From an uncultured Pelagibacteraceae bacterium (lineage in GTDB: Bacteria; Pseudomonadota; Alphaproteobacteria; Pelagibacterales; Pelagibacteraceae), in the NCBI GenBank assembly GCA_902563075.1, contig CACEWC010000001.1, forward strand, positions 1-64,000: a stretch of DNA of 64,000 bases. Direction: 5' to 3'. Both the position numbers and the translations under genes were made by a program. This document shows, piece after piece, positions 1 through 8,084 of the stretch. Below the pieces are notes generated by a model. The model did no database searches. It saw only the letters and a list, made by a program, of their open reading frames with translations, and was not told the DNA's origin. Each line of letters opens with the position of its first letter. Positions within the stretch are counted from its first letter, which is position 1.

Positions 1-1
1 C

Positions 2-295
2 TTAGCCATCATGATATTAGCAATTATCAATGGGTTGATTACAAGTATAATTTTAGAAACAATTATTTTAATCCGTCAAAATTTGGAATTTAACAAAGCT
101 TTAAAAACAGCACTAGGCATGAGTTTTATTTCAATGATAAGCATGGAAACCACAATGAATTTAACTGATTATTTTTTAACTGGTGGAGCAATATTAACCT
201 GGTGGGTTGTACCTTTAATGCTTATTGTGGGTTTTTTAACACCATGGCCATATAATTATTGGAGATTAAAAAAATATGGCATCAGTTGTCATTAA
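2..295 (+). CDS. DUF4396-family membrane protein, 5' end cut by window edge
   Basis: The frame is open to the left edge, so the ATG at 11 may be internal and the true start lies outside. What is visible is a hydrophobic helix, then a GMSFISMISMETTMN segment and a C-terminal membrane segment ending WPYNYWRLKKYGI. That pattern (GM..., then a proline/tryptophan-rich helix and NxW-L-K-xGI end) is what I know from DUF4396 proteins, inner-membrane proteins of unknown function. The last 20 bases overlap the methyltransferase start, implying co-transcription. Family call is from memory of the pattern; function unknown. Confidence 0.6.
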   Translation, partial: LAIMILAIINGLITSIILETIILIRQNLEFNKALKTALGMSFISMISMETTMNLTDYFLTGGAILTWWVVPLMLIVGFLTPWPYNYWRLKKYGISCH

Positions 296-986
296 AAATT
301 GGGACAATAAAACTTGGTTATCTTCACAAAATTATATTAATTCATTTAATAATTTTTTAGTCAAAAATACCAAAATTAATTCAAATTTTAAAATTTTAGA
401 TATTGGTTGTGGAAGAGGGAAGATTTTAGGTTCTTTAAAATCAAGATTAAAACTTAAATATAAACCTTTAGGCATAGATATTGTTAATCACAAAGATAGA
501 GATAAAAGAATTAAATTTAAAAAAGCAAATATTTTAAATCTGTCTTTGAGAAAAAGTCAAAAGTTTGATTTAATTATGATTAAACAAACAATTCATTTAA
601 TAAAATTAAGTAAGGTAAAAAAATTAATAAAATCATTAAAAAAAATATTAAATACAAAAGGTAAAATTATAATTTTTACTTTAGATACAGAAAATAACGA
701 AATTCCAACTTTTAAATTAATGAAACTTAAACTTAATAAATCTCTTATAAGAGATAAAAAAATATTTAAGATTATTACAAATTTATATCCTCAAAGAATT
801 CAAAAAAAATTTATTTTTAATGTAAGAATAAGCAAAAAGAAATATCTCGATATGATTAAAAATAGATATATTTCTACTTTAATACCTTTATCAAAAAAAC
901 AACTTATACAAGGTATTCAAGAAATCGAATTAAATTATAAAAATAAATTAAAATTTAAAGACAAATTAACTTGTATTATTTTATAA
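276..986 (+). CDS. class I SAM-dependent methyltransferase
   Basis: Predicted 236-aa soluble enzyme. Residues 40-50 (ILDIGCGRGKI) are the glycine-rich motif I of Rossmann-fold methyltransferases that binds S-adenosylmethionine; GIDIV at 66-70 is the motif II acidic strand; FDLIMIKQTIHLI at 97-109 resembles the motif IV strand followed by the loop typical of ubiquinone/menaquinone-type methyltransferases. Substrate cannot be deduced. The C-terminal half is very lysine-rich. It overlaps the preceding DUF4396 gene by 20 bases and converges on the cytochrome b561 gene, whose stop overlaps its end by 6 bases. Confidence 0.75.
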   Translation: MASVVIKNWDNKTWLSSQNYINSFNNFLVKNTKINSNFKILDIGCGRGKILGSLKSRLKLKYKPLGIDIVNHKDRDKRIKFKKANILNLSLRKSQKFDLIMIKQTIHLIKLSKVKKLIKSLKKILNTKGKIIIFTLDTENNEIPTFKLMKLKLNKSLIRDKKIFKIITNLYPQRIQKKFIFNVRISKKKYLDMIKNRYISTLIPLSKKQLIQGIQEIELNYKNKLKFKDKLTCIIL

Positions 987-1508
987 AATTCTTTTCAGCA
1001 AATTTTCCTTAAACAATATTTTATGAATTAAAACAGCAAAAATATGTAAAGATATTAATGCGATAAGTGTATAATTGCCCAGGATATGAATTTCATAAAA
1101 TATTTCTGCTAATTCAAAATTATCTTGAATTTCAAGATTGAAAAAAAACATATTAAGCTCTTCACCGTTATATAATTTTTTTAGAGCACCTGAGATTGTT
1201 ATCATTAAAATTGAAATATATAAAAACACATGATTTAATTTTGCAATTATTTTCTGTCCAGGAAAAATACTATTATTTAAGTTTGGGGTTGGATTAAAAG
1301 TTTTATATATAAGCCTAAGTATAGTTAAATAAAATATACTTATACCGACTGCAACATGAATATTTTCTATGGTTAATCTTTTTTCACTAAAATCCATGTC
1401 TACTAGATACATACCTAAAGGAATTTGAATTATTAATACTGCGGCACTTAACCAATGAAATGATTTTGAAATTAAACCATACTCTGTTGAGGTATTTATT
1501 AATTTCAT
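981..1508 (-). CDS. cytochrome b561-family membrane protein
   Basis: 175 aa with four predicted membrane helices. FHW at 17-19, IHVAVG near H51, H93, and the H141...H155...H162 series match the histidine layout of prokaryotic cytochrome b561 (CybB-like), which binds two b hemes and passes electrons between the quinone pool and periplasmic carriers. It is transcribed away from the DUF411 and cytochrome c' genes across a gap of about 100 bases, so the three may form a divergently regulated redox group. The electron partner is inference; the family call is firm. Confidence 0.82.
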   Translation of the reverse strand: MKLINTSTEYGLISKSFHWLSAAVLIIQIPLGMYLVDMDFSEKRLTIENIHVAVGISIFYLTILRLIYKTFNPTPNLNNSIFPGQKIIAKLNHVFLYISILMITISGALKKLYNGEELNMFFFNLEIQDNFELAEIFYEIHILGNYTLIALISLHIFAVLIHKILFKENLLKRIL

Positions 1509-1651
1509 ATGATTTTTAAATATAACATAACTAAAAAATAAAATTAACTTTTACGTTTATAAAATTCAATAATTTCAAGTGGTACAATTTAGTCAATATT
1601 ACGTTCATTAAATTATTGTTAATTTACCTCTTAATGATTAATATTGATCCA

Positions 1652-2134
1652 ATGGTATTAAAAAATAATTTAACTAAAATCACATTCATCACATTATTTA
1701 TAATACTGTTCTCATATATTCTTAATTTTGTCACAGATAAAAATGAAGCTTTGGCTAATGTTGAGAATAAACAGATTGTCGAAGTTTTTAAAAGTCCATC
1801 TTGTGGATGTTGTAATGGTTATGTTTTATTTTTAGAAAAAGAAAATTTCAAAGTAAAGCAAACAGATTTGGAAAGTATTCATACAATTAAACAGAAATAT
1901 GCTATCCCATTAGAAATGCAGTCTTGTCATACAACAATTATTGATAACTATTTTATTGAGGGTCATGTTCCGCTAGAAGCGATAAATAAATTATTAAAAG
2001 AACGACCCGATATTGATGGATTAGCACTGCCTGGCATGCCAATTGGTACACCAGGTATGCCTGGTGATAAAGAGGAGCCTTATGTCATCTATCAACTTGT
2101 CGATGGGAATTTTTCAGTATTCATGACAATATAA
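1652..2134 (+). CDS. DUF411 metal-binding protein
   Basis: The core has PSCGCC near the start of the mature domain, then MQSCHT about 40 residues later, then a GMPIGTPGMPG motif: the signature of DUF411 proteins, periplasmic cysteine-rich proteins linked to copper handling. The ORF track starts at a TTG (1616); I prefer the ATG at 1652 because it gives a normal signal peptide (MVLKNN..., hydrophobic stretch, cleavage before NVEN). ATG at 1634 is the alternative. It is followed after 5 bases by a cytochrome c' gene, so the pair is likely one transcript. A role in metal delivery to heme or copper proteins is inference. Confidence 0.8.
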   Translation: MVLKNNLTKITFITLFIILFSYILNFVTDKNEALANVENKQIVEVFKSPSCGCCNGYVLFLEKENFKVKQTDLESIHTIKQKYAIPLEMQSCHTTIIDNYFIEGHVPLEAINKLLKERPDIDGLALPGMPIGTPGMPGDKEEPYVIYQLVDGNFSVFMTI

Positions 2135-2139
2135 ATCTT

Positions 2140-2589
2140 ATGATACAAAAAATAAAAATTTTAAAAGCAATCATAATTATTTTTTCCTTAAGCTTAACTT
2201 TTTCTGCTAATGCTGAAACTGTAGAAGAAATTATTAAAGGCAGAAAAGCTTTATTCAGTAAGAATTATAGTACTGCAAAAAGAGTACAAGCTTTGGCTAG
2301 TAAAGGAGAATTTGATAAGGCAAAATCTTTGATGATCAAAATGAGTGAAAATTACAAAACTTTATTAGAATATTTTCCGGAAAATTCAAAAGAGGGTTTT
2401 GAAACTGAGGCTCTACCTTTAATCTGGGAAAATAAAAAAGAATTCAATGATTTAATGAAAAAATCATCAGATGATATGATTAAATTAACTTCACTAATTG
2501 AGGATTCTGAAGATATAAGAGCTACTTTAACTCAAATGATGTGGAGTAACTGTAAAGCTTGTCATAGTAGATTTAGAGCACCACATTAA
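2140..2589 (+). CDS. cytochrome c' family protein
   Basis: 149 aa. A signal peptide ends about SANA at 22-25, so the product is periplasmic. The only CxxCH heme-binding motif, CKACH, is at residues 138-142 close to the C-terminus, followed by a basic residue-rich tail; a helical bundle with a C-terminal heme site is the cytochrome c' architecture (five-coordinate heme, binds NO/CO, function often nitrosative-stress protection). Five bases downstream of the DUF411 gene. Its 3' flank runs directly into the structured intergenic island. Confidence 0.82.
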   Translation: MIQKIKILKAIIIIFSLSLTFSANAETVEEIIKGRKALFSKNYSTAKRVQALASKGEFDKAKSLMIKMSENYKTLLEYFPENSKEGFETEALPLIWENKKEFNDLMKKSSDDMIKLTSLIEDSEDIRATLTQMMWSNCKACHSRFRAPH

Positions 2590-2598
2590 ATTTTAAGA

Positions 2599-2700
2599 TT
2601 AAACGAAGGGGTTCGCTCTTTCGTTCTCCAACCAAAAGAGCTCCCCTTAGTCGCCTTTTTGGCATTTAAGTCCAAATGGACTTTTATTTTTTTCGTTTAT
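2599..2700 (+). ncRNA. candidate structured RNA / 3' UTR with outer stem and three hairpins
   Basis: Outer arms TAAACGAA (2600-2607) and TTCGTTTA (2692-2699) are perfectly complementary. Inside lie GGGG...GCTCTT (2608-2620) pairing with AAGAGC...CCCC (2636-2646), GCC-TTTTT-GGC (2653-2663), and AAGTCC-AAAT-GGACTT (2668-2683) followed by a T-rich run, which looks like an intrinsic terminator. The stretch is GC-richer than its surroundings. It begins 10 bases after the cytochrome c' stop, so it is either that operon's terminator region or a separate small RNA. No known RNA family recognised. Confidence 0.45.
2668..2692 (+). terminator. intrinsic terminator after cytochrome c' gene
   Basis: Perfect 6-bp stem AAGTCC/GGACTT with an AAAT loop, followed directly by TTATTTTTTT on the plus strand. 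It lies 79 bases after the cytochrome c' stop and closes the DUF411-cytochrome c' unit. It is also the 3' part of the larger foldable region described separately. Confidence 0.6.
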
Positions 2701-2790
2701 GTTTTTATGAAATATAAAGCTACCCAGCTAAGTGTCAGGTGGCATTTGATTCATTAAAACTACCTCCTTGTATAAAAAAGATAAATTTTA

Positions 2791-2855
2791 GACAGGTTGT
2801 ATTCAAGGAATATATTTAACAAAAATCAAAATTAATTTCTTGAATACAACCTGAC
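2791..2855. repeat. 21-bp inverted repeat around a 23-base loop
   Basis: The left arm (2791-2811, starting GACAGGTTGTATTCAAG) and the right arm (2835-2855) are complementary at 19 of 21 positions, with 15 consecutive perfect pairs in the core. Shorter flanking arms AAACTAC (2757-2763) and GTAGTTT (2862-2868) are also complementary and nested outside it. No T-run follows the right arm, so a simple terminator is unlikely. It could be a long RNA hairpin, a protein-binding palindrome or the remnant of a small element; I see no transposase or target duplication. Confidence 0.7.
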
Positions 2856-2907
2856 TCTTTTGTAGTTTCCCAGCATCAAAAAAATCTTCCCCTATAAATA
2901 GAAATTT

Positions 2908-2927
2908 AATTTGCATTCAAGCAAATT
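2908..2927. repeat. 7-bp inverted repeat upstream of small ORF
   Basis: AATTTGC (2908-2914), loop ATTCAA, GCAAATT (2921-2927), perfect. It sits 16 bases before the ATG of the 59-aa ORF and could be an operator or a leader hairpin. The loop and flank share ATTCAAG with the larger inverted repeat just upstream. Confidence 0.45.
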
Positions 2928-2943
2928 GTAGTTAAGATTAATT

Positions 2944-3123
2944 ATGAACTACTTAAGCGGACTTATAAATCTTGTAACCAGTTTAGTTATTTCAACTATA
3001 ATAATTTATGCAATAAATTTTATAGCGGGATTTGCTGGAGCTGATTATTCATTTACAAATGGCGAGGTATTTGTGATGTGGATTTTAATGGCAATTTTAG
3101 TGAATAATTGTTTTAGAAAATAA
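2944..3123 (+). CDS. small two-helix membrane protein (59 aa)
   Basis: Below the ORF track cut-off. Translation begins MNYLSGLINL and ends LVNNCFRK. Two hydrophobic segments (about residues 5-30 and 42-54) flank a short polar loop with DYSFTNGE, so it is probably a small inner-membrane protein. No family recognised. It stands alone between the hairpin island and the TPP riboswitch. Being the only open frame in the gap and having a sensible membrane layout supports it, but it could be spurious. Confidence 0.5.
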   Translation: MNYLSGLINLVTSLVISTIIIYAINFIAGFAGADYSFTNGEVFVMWILMAILVNNCFRK

Positions 3124-3183
3124 AAATTAAATTTCTAAACATTATTCTTCTTTTTTTTTAATAATATTAAAGTATTATATTTA

Positions 3184-3247
3184 AAGGGGTGTCTTTTTAG
3201 ACTGAGATTAAACCCTAAGAACCTGTCCGGTAATTCAGAAAGGGAAA
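3184..3247 (+). promoter_or_regulatory. TPP riboswitch (THI box)
   Basis: The stretch carries the conserved TPP aptamer boxes in order: GGGGTG (3186-3191), a perfect P3 stem GTCT-TTTT-AGAC (3191-3202), CTGAGA (3202-3207), ACCCT (3212-3216) that pairs with GGGG as P2, GAACCTG (3219-3225), and the closing AGGGA (3241-3245). It ends about 4 bases before the ATG of the SSS-family transporter, and the final purine-rich box is the only ribosome-binding-like sequence there. That layout suggests TPP binding blocks translation initiation. The distal arm (CTG/CAG) is short compared with the enterobacterial thiM aptamer. Confidence 0.9.
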
Positions 3248-3250
3248 TAA

Positions 3251-4702
3251 ATGTATAATTCTTTTTTTTTAGAACAATCCACTTCATTAATCTTAATAAT
3301 TGCAATCAGTTTGTTATTTGCTTTTTTGGGAATTAATCACACTAAAAAATTCAAAGGATTAAATAATTATTTAACTGCTAATAGGAATATTGGTGTCTTT
3401 TCATTAACCACCAGTTTAACAGCATCAGCATTAGGAGCTTGGATTTTATTTGGACCTGCATCTGCTGCGACTTGGGGAGGGATAGGTGCAGTTATTGGCT
3501 ATTCTTTAGGTACAGCTTTTCCACTATTTCTTTTAATTTACTTAGGAAAAAAAATTAGAAATGAATTCCCCAAAGGATCTTCTTTAATAGAATTTATGAG
3601 AAGAAAATTTGGTAAAAGTTTATTTAAGCTAATTTTGTTGATGACCATATTTTATATGTTCATTTTTTTGTGCGCTGAGGTAACCGCTATTTCAGTTTTG
3701 ATCAATTATATATCTGGCACTGAATTTTGGATTACAGCTTTAGTAGTTCTTTCGTCTACTCTAATTTATACTTTATATGGTGGATTAAAGGCTTCAATTT
3801 TTACTGATAATATTCAAATGATTGTTATAGGAGTTTTGTTATTTATCTCGTTTATTTATATTACTTCGTTTACAGGTTCTAAATTTTCTTTTGATTTTGT
3901 GTTAAAAAAAAAACCTCAACTTCTGAGTAGTCATTACATTCCAAATTATACTGCAGGCTTAACTTTTTTTATTGCAGTAGCCGCAACTAATTTATTCCAT
4001 CAAGGAAATTGGCAACGTGTGTATGCAGCTAAAAATTACCAAACTTTAAAAAAAAGCTTAATTATTTCTTTTTTAATTATAATTCCTATTGTTTTCTTTA
4101 TGGGTTTTTCAGGAATGGTAGCTTTCTCAATTGACCCTAGTACTAGACCAGATCTTGGATTTTTTTCATTATTACTTAAAGAGCAAACAATTTTTTTATC
4201 TTTATTTATAATTATACTGGGTATGGCATTAACAATTTCAACTGTAGACACATTAATTAATGCAATCTCAAGTTTGTTAATTTTAGATGGAAAAGCAGTA
4301 TTTAATTTGAGTAAAAAAACTAATTATTTAAACTTTTCTAAATATATAATTTTATTTTTATCGTTTATCTCTTTTATTATCGCATCAAAAGGATTTGATA
4401 TTTTGTATCTTTTTTTATTAGCAGACTTATTTTGTTGTGCTTTTGTTTTAACTGTTTTTCTAAGTTTTTATGATAAATCAATCAATGAAAATTTAGCTTA
4501 TTTTTCTATTTTGATTGGATTAATAGGTGGATTTTTACTGTTCCCTTCACCCGATTTCTCTAAAAGTTTATTAGTAGGAATTTTCATACCAATAGATTTA
4601 TTTCCATCTTTAGTTTCACAGTCTTTGCTTTTTTTATCTTTTATTGTAGCGACCTTTCTACCTTTGTTGATTATTAAAGCTAAAAAGCTTCATATAAGTT
4701 GA
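3251..4702 (+). CDS. thiV: ThiV-like sodium:solute symporter, TPP-riboswitch controlled
   Basis: 483 aa, about 13 predicted membrane helices, with the SSS-family (solute:sodium symporter) feel: N-terminal helix then an NYLTANRNIG segment and TASALGAWILFGPA. SSS permeases behind a TPP riboswitch in SAR11 are called ThiV and are the proposed importer of the thiamine pyrimidine precursor HMP, for which these cells are auxotrophic. The riboswitch ends directly before the start codon, so repression by TPP is expected. The exact substrate (HMP versus thiamine or a derivative) is inference from that context. Confidence 0.85.
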   Translation: MYNSFFLEQSTSLILIIAISLLFAFLGINHTKKFKGLNNYLTANRNIGVFSLTTSLTASALGAWILFGPASAATWGGIGAVIGYSLGTAFPLFLLIYLGKKIRNEFPKGSSLIEFMRRKFGKSLFKLILLMTIFYMFIFLCAEVTAISVLINYISGTEFWITALVVLSSTLIYTLYGGLKASIFTDNIQMIVIGVLLFISFIYITSFTGSKFSFDFVLKKKPQLLSSHYIPNYTAGLTFFIAVAATNLFHQGNWQRVYAAKNYQTLKKSLIISFLIIIPIVFFMGFSGMVAFSIDPSTRPDLGFFSLLLKEQTIFLSLFIIILGMALTISTVDTLINAISSLLILDGKAVFNLSKKTNYLNFSKYIILFLSFISFIIASKGFDILYLFLLADLFCCAFVLTVFLSFYDKSINENLAYFSILIGLIGGFLLFPSPDFSKSLLVGIFIPIDLFPSLVSQSLLFLSFIVATFLPLLIIKAKKLHIS

Positions 4703-4738
4703 TTGTATTAAATCAATTAATAACTATATAAATGCCTC

Positions 4739-5674
4739 ATGTCAGATAATCAGATTTTAATAAACAATTTATCAAAAGTTTATGACAATGGCTTTAATGC
4801 CTTAAAGAATATAAATTTAAAAATTAGAAAAGGTGAAATTTTCGCAATGCTTGGTCCTAATGGAGCAGGTAAAACTACTTTGATAAGTATTATTTGTGGA
4901 ATAGTTAATCCGACTTCAGGGAATGTTAGTGTAGATGACTATGATATAATAAAAGATTACAGAGAAACTCGTTCAAGAATAGGTTTAGTCCCACAGGAAT
5001 TAACTTTAGAGCAATTTGAAACAGTTTTTAATAATGTCTCTTACTCGAGAGGTCTTTATGGAAAAAAAGCAGATCCAAATCATATCGAGAAAGTTTTAAA
5101 ACAATTAAGTTTATGGGATAAAAAAGATCTCAAACTTCGGCAATTGTCTGGTGGAATGAAAAGAAGAGTTTTAATAGCAAAAGCCTTATCTCATGAACCA
5201 ACAATTTTATTTTTAGATGAACCTACGGCTGGTGTTGATGTAGAGCTAAGAAAAGAAATGTGGCAGGTTGTTGAAAATTTGAGAAAAACTGGTGTTACAA
5301 TTATTTTAACTACCCATTATATAGAAGAAGCAGAAGCTATAGCTGATCGAGTTGGAGTTATAAATCAGGGAGAGATCGTGGTTGTTGATGAAACTAAAGA
5401 ACTATTAAAAAAAATGGGTCATAAAAAACTTACAATAGATTTACAAGAAAAAATAAATCAAATACCAACAACACTCCAAAAATATGATTTATCTTTTACA
5501 CCAGACTTGATGAGTTTAAATTATACTTATAATGTTCAGGCGAAACAGACAGGAATTACAAATTTACTACAAGATTTAAAAGATGCAGGCCTAAAATTAA
5601 AAGATTTAAAAACCGAACAAAGTACTTTAGAAAAAATTTTTGTAAATTTAGTAAGGGAAAAAAATGAAAATTAA
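4739..5674 (+). CDS. ABC-2 type exporter, ATP-binding subunit
   Basis: 311 aa. Walker [10 protein letters not shown] at 39-47, Q-loop around VPQE (84-87), signature LSGGMKRR at 136-143, Walker B ILFLDEP at 156-162 and an H-loop in TTHYIEEAE. The long C-terminal extension after the ATPase core is common in drug/polysaccharide-type ABC-2 exporters (YadG/CcmA-like). It overlaps the permease gene by 11 bases, so the two are translated together and should form a homodimeric ATPase/permease exporter. Cargo unknown. Confidence 0.9.
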   Translation: MSDNQILINNLSKVYDNGFNALKNINLKIRKGEIFAMLGPNGAGKTTLISIICGIVNPTSGNVSVDDYDIIKDYRETRSRIGLVPQELTLEQFETVFNNVSYSRGLYGKKADPNHIEKVLKQLSLWDKKDLKLRQLSGGMKRRVLIAKALSHEPTILFLDEPTAGVDVELRKEMWQVVENLRKTGVTIILTTHYIEEAEAIADRVGVINQGEIVVVDETKELLKKMGHKKLTIDLQEKINQIPTTLQKYDLSFTPDLMSLNYTYNVQAKQTGITNLLQDLKDAGLKLKDLKTEQSTLEKIFVNLVREKNEN

Positions 5675-6431
5675 TTTTTATGCGTTGAGAGCAATTTATT
5701 TTCATGAAATGGATCGTTTTAGAAGAACTTTAACTCAATCTGTATTATCTCCAGTATTAACGACTTCGCTATATTTTATAGTTTTTGGCTCAGTAATTGG
5801 AGGGTATGTGGAAAAAATTGATGGAATAAGCTACGGATCTTACATCGTGCCTGGTCTATTGATGCTAACACTGTTAACTCAATCAATCAGTAATACTTCT
5901 TTTGGAATTTTCTTTCCAAAATTTAATGGAACAATTTATGAGATTTTAGCTGCTCCAATTTCAACATTAGAGGTCGTACTTGCTTTTGTAGGAGCTGGTG
6001 CAACAAAAACATTAATAGTAAGTATAATTATATTTATCACCTCATTATTTTTTGTTGATGTTCAAGTCAAATATCCTTTGCTTATGATATTTTTATTAAT
6101 TTTAGTAGCATTTACTTTTGCTTTATTTGGTTTTTTAATAGGTTTAATTAGTTCAGATTTTGAGCAAATGTCTATAATTCCAACTTTGTTTGTGACACCG
6201 ATGGTATTTTTAGGTGGGAGTTTATATTCATTAGATATGCTGCCATCATTTTGGCAAACTGTGACTTATTTTAATCCAGTTGTTTACTTAATAAATGGTT
6301 TAAGATTTTCTTTTTATGGAGTTTCTGATTTCAATATATGGATAAGTATTGGAACTATGTTTTTATTTTTATCCATTTGTATAACAGTAGTAACAGTTCT
6401 TCTTAAAAAAGGTTATAAAATCAAATCTTAA
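5664..6431 (+). CDS. ABC-2 type exporter, permease subunit
   Basis: 255 aa with six predicted membrane helices and the ABC-2 membrane domain pattern, including the conserved FGxVIGGYV-type first loop and the ...[17 protein letters not shown]... segment before the last helices, as in YadH/NodJ-type permeases. It follows the ATPase gene with an 11-base overlap. It exports an unknown substrate across the inner membrane. The stop codon lies inside the hairpin that separates it from the convergent isocitrate lyase gene. Confidence 0.88.
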   Translation: MKINFYALRAIYFHEMDRFRRTLTQSVLSPVLTTSLYFIVFGSVIGGYVEKIDGISYGSYIVPGLLMLTLLTQSISNTSFGIFFPKFNGTIYEILAAPISTLEVVLAFVGAGATKTLIVSIIIFITSLFFVDVQVKYPLLMIFLLILVAFTFALFGFLIGLISSDFEQMSIIPTLFVTPMVFLGGSLYSLDMLPSFWQTVTYFNPVVYLINGLRFSFYGVSDFNIWISIGTMFLFLSICITVVTVLLKKGYKIKS

Positions 6432-6453
6432 CTGACCCATTTCTGGGCCAGTT
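6430..6453. terminator. hairpin between convergent ABC permease and aceA
   Basis: AACTGACCCA-TTTC-TGGGCCAGTT: ten pairs with one G-U. It spans the permease stop codon and lies 30 bases beyond the aceA stop on the other strand, so it is placed to stop transcription from both sides. Flanks are A/T-rich but without a long T-run on either strand. Confidence 0.55.
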
Positions 6454-6482
6454 AATAACTCTAATTAAGAAGGATAGTTTTA

Positions 6483-7757
6483 TTAGAATTGTTCAGACTC
6501 TGTTGAACCTGCCATTGCCGTGGTAGAACTTTTTCCACTACTTATTGTATTGGAAACAGCGTCAAAATAAGATGTACCAACTTCACGTTGATGTTTAACA
6601 CTAGTATATCCATCTTTTTCACGAGCAAATTCTTGTTGTTGAATTCTTGAGTATGCTGTCATACCTTCTTTTTTATATTTTTCAGCTAACTCAAAAATTG
6701 CAATATTTTGTGTATGAAATCCTGCTAAAGTAATGAATTGAAATTTATAACCCATTTGACTAATTTTTTGTTGAAACGAAGCTATTTCCTCATCTGATAA
6801 ATGTTTTTTCCAATTAAATGATGGAGAACAATTGTATGCTAAAAGTTTTCCTGGAAATTTTTCATGAATTGCATCTGCGAATTTTTTTGCTTCCTCAAGA
6901 TTCGGTGTAGCAGTTTCACACCAAATTAAATCTGAGTAGGGTGCATAAGCAAGACCTCTTGATATTGCTTGTTCAATGCCAGCTTTTACATAATAAAAAC
7001 CTTCTGGAGACCTCTCACCTGTCAGGAAAGGTTTATCATTTTCATCGTAATCATTTGTAATTAATTTTGCAGCGTTTGCATCTGTTCTTGCTAAAATAAT
7101 TAAAGGTACATCCGCGATATCAGCTGCCAATCTAGCGGCTTTTAAATTTTTTATCATGGTACCAGTTGGAACCAAAACTTTTCCTCCCATATGACCACAT
7201 TTTTTTTCACTTGCTAATTGATCTTCAAAATGAACACCAGCAGCACCTGCTTTAATAAATTTTTTTGCAAGTTCAAAAACATTTAAAGGTCCGCCAAAAC
7301 CAGCCTCTCCATCAGCAATGATTGGTAGCATGTAATCAATTCTCTTCTCTTTTTTCATATCACCATCTTTTAATTCCATATGTTGAATCTGATCAGCTCT
7401 AATCAATGCGTTATTCATAGATTCTACTAATTTGGGAGCACTATCATAAGGATACAAAGATTGGTCAGGATACATTTCTCCAGCACTATTAGCATCAGCT
7501 GCTACTTGCCAACCACTTAAATAAATTGCCTTCAAACCAGCTTTTGCATGTTGAACTGCATGATTACCTGACAAGGATCCTAAAGTATTAACATAATTTT
7601 CTGTATTTAATAATTTCCAAAGCTTTGTTGATTGTTGTTTACAAATTGAATATTCAATTTTAATTGAGCCTCTAAGTCTTTCAACCTCTTCGTGAGTATA
7701 ATCTCTTTTAATCCCTGCAAATCTTTTTAAATCATAAGAAATCTTTTCTGCACTCAT
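6483..7757 (-). CDS. aceA: isocitrate lyase
   Basis: 424 aa. It splits isocitrate into glyoxylate and succinate, the first step of the glyoxylate shunt. The catalytic KKCGH motif is at 185-189 and metal-binding acidic residues surround ADGEAGFGG (148-156); WCETATP and NCSPSFNW later are also standard for the family. Length is typical for the short bacterial enzyme. A 53-codon gene on the same strand lies upstream and probably shares its promoter; further upstream is a divergent ScfR/RamB-type regulator, a known type of controller of aceA in other bacteria. Malate synthase is not in the window. Confidence 0.96.
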   Translation of the reverse strand: MSAEKISYDLKRFAGIKRDYTHEEVERLRGSIKIEYSICKQQSTKLWKLLNTENYVNTLGSLSGNHAVQHAKAGLKAIYLSGWQVAADANSAGEMYPDQSLYPYDSAPKLVESMNNALIRADQIQHMELKDGDMKKEKRIDYMLPIIADGEAGFGGPLNVFELAKKFIKAGAAGVHFEDQLASEKKCGHMGGKVLVPTGTMIKNLKAARLAADIADVPLIILARTDANAAKLITNDYDENDKPFLTGERSPEGFYYVKAGIEQAISRGLAYAPYSDLIWCETATPNLEEAKKFADAIHEKFPGKLLAYNCSPSFNWKKHLSDEEIASFQQKISQMGYKFQFITLAGFHTQNIAIFELAEKYKKEGMTAYSRIQQQEFAREKDGYTSVKHQREVGTSYFDAVSNTISSGKSSTTAMAGSTESEQF

Positions 7758-7811
7758 TATTGGCCCCTGTAATGTTCAAGTAATTGAAAATGAATGTTAA
7801 GAGTTTGAAAA

Positions 7812-7973
7812 TTAGTTTGAGTCGTTAAGTGTCTCAACTAGATCTTTCATTCCACTTGAACCCCAATCACAATGATCATCCCTCATGTAGATACCCCTGC
7901 TATTATGTTTAGCAAGGTCTTCATGTCTTATGATTTGAGCCTCATTTTCGTTGTTTTTTAATTTTTCGTCCAT
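7812..7973 (-). CDS. small acidic protein upstream of aceA (53 aa)
   Basis: Below the track cut-off. Reads MDEKLKNNENEAQIIR and contains RGIYMRDDHCDWGSSGMKDL, with one cysteine and one histidine next to each other and no membrane segment. Family not recognised. It lies between the putative operator cluster and aceA on the same strand, with a 54-base gap to aceA, so it should be the first gene of that transcript. The non-hydrophobic, low-repeat composition argues that it is a real protein rather than chance. Confidence 0.6.
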   Translation of the reverse strand: MDEKLKNNENEAQIIRHEDLAKHNSRGIYMRDDHCDWGSSGMKDLVETLNDSN

Positions 7974-7986
7974 GTAAATTTTATAA

Positions 7987-8072
7987 TTTACAAAATTTAC
8001 AAAATCTATTAAAAAGTATAAAACTGTTGTAAATTAAAGAAAAATCTTGTAAAAATAAATTTACAAAATTTA
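7987..8072. promoter_or_regulatory. cluster of TTTACAA heptamers, putative regulator operators
   Basis: The heptamer TTTACAA occurs at 7987, 7996 and 8060 on the plus strand and as TTGTAAA at 8027 and 8047, five copies in 86 bases; 7987-8005 is a tandem pair with 9-base spacing. The cluster fills the gap between the aceA-side transcript (starting at 7973) and the ScfR-type regulator (starting at 8085). RamB-type regulators bind TTTGCAAA-like sites, so these are probable binding sites for autoregulation and aceA control. AT-richness makes single copies likely by chance; the clustering is the argument. Confidence 0.55.
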
Positions 8073-8084
8073 CTAATAGAAAAT

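Noticed and set aside
4036-4251. 71-aa minus ORF inside thiV
   Set aside because: Shadow of a clear transporter gene, no motif, no spacing logic.
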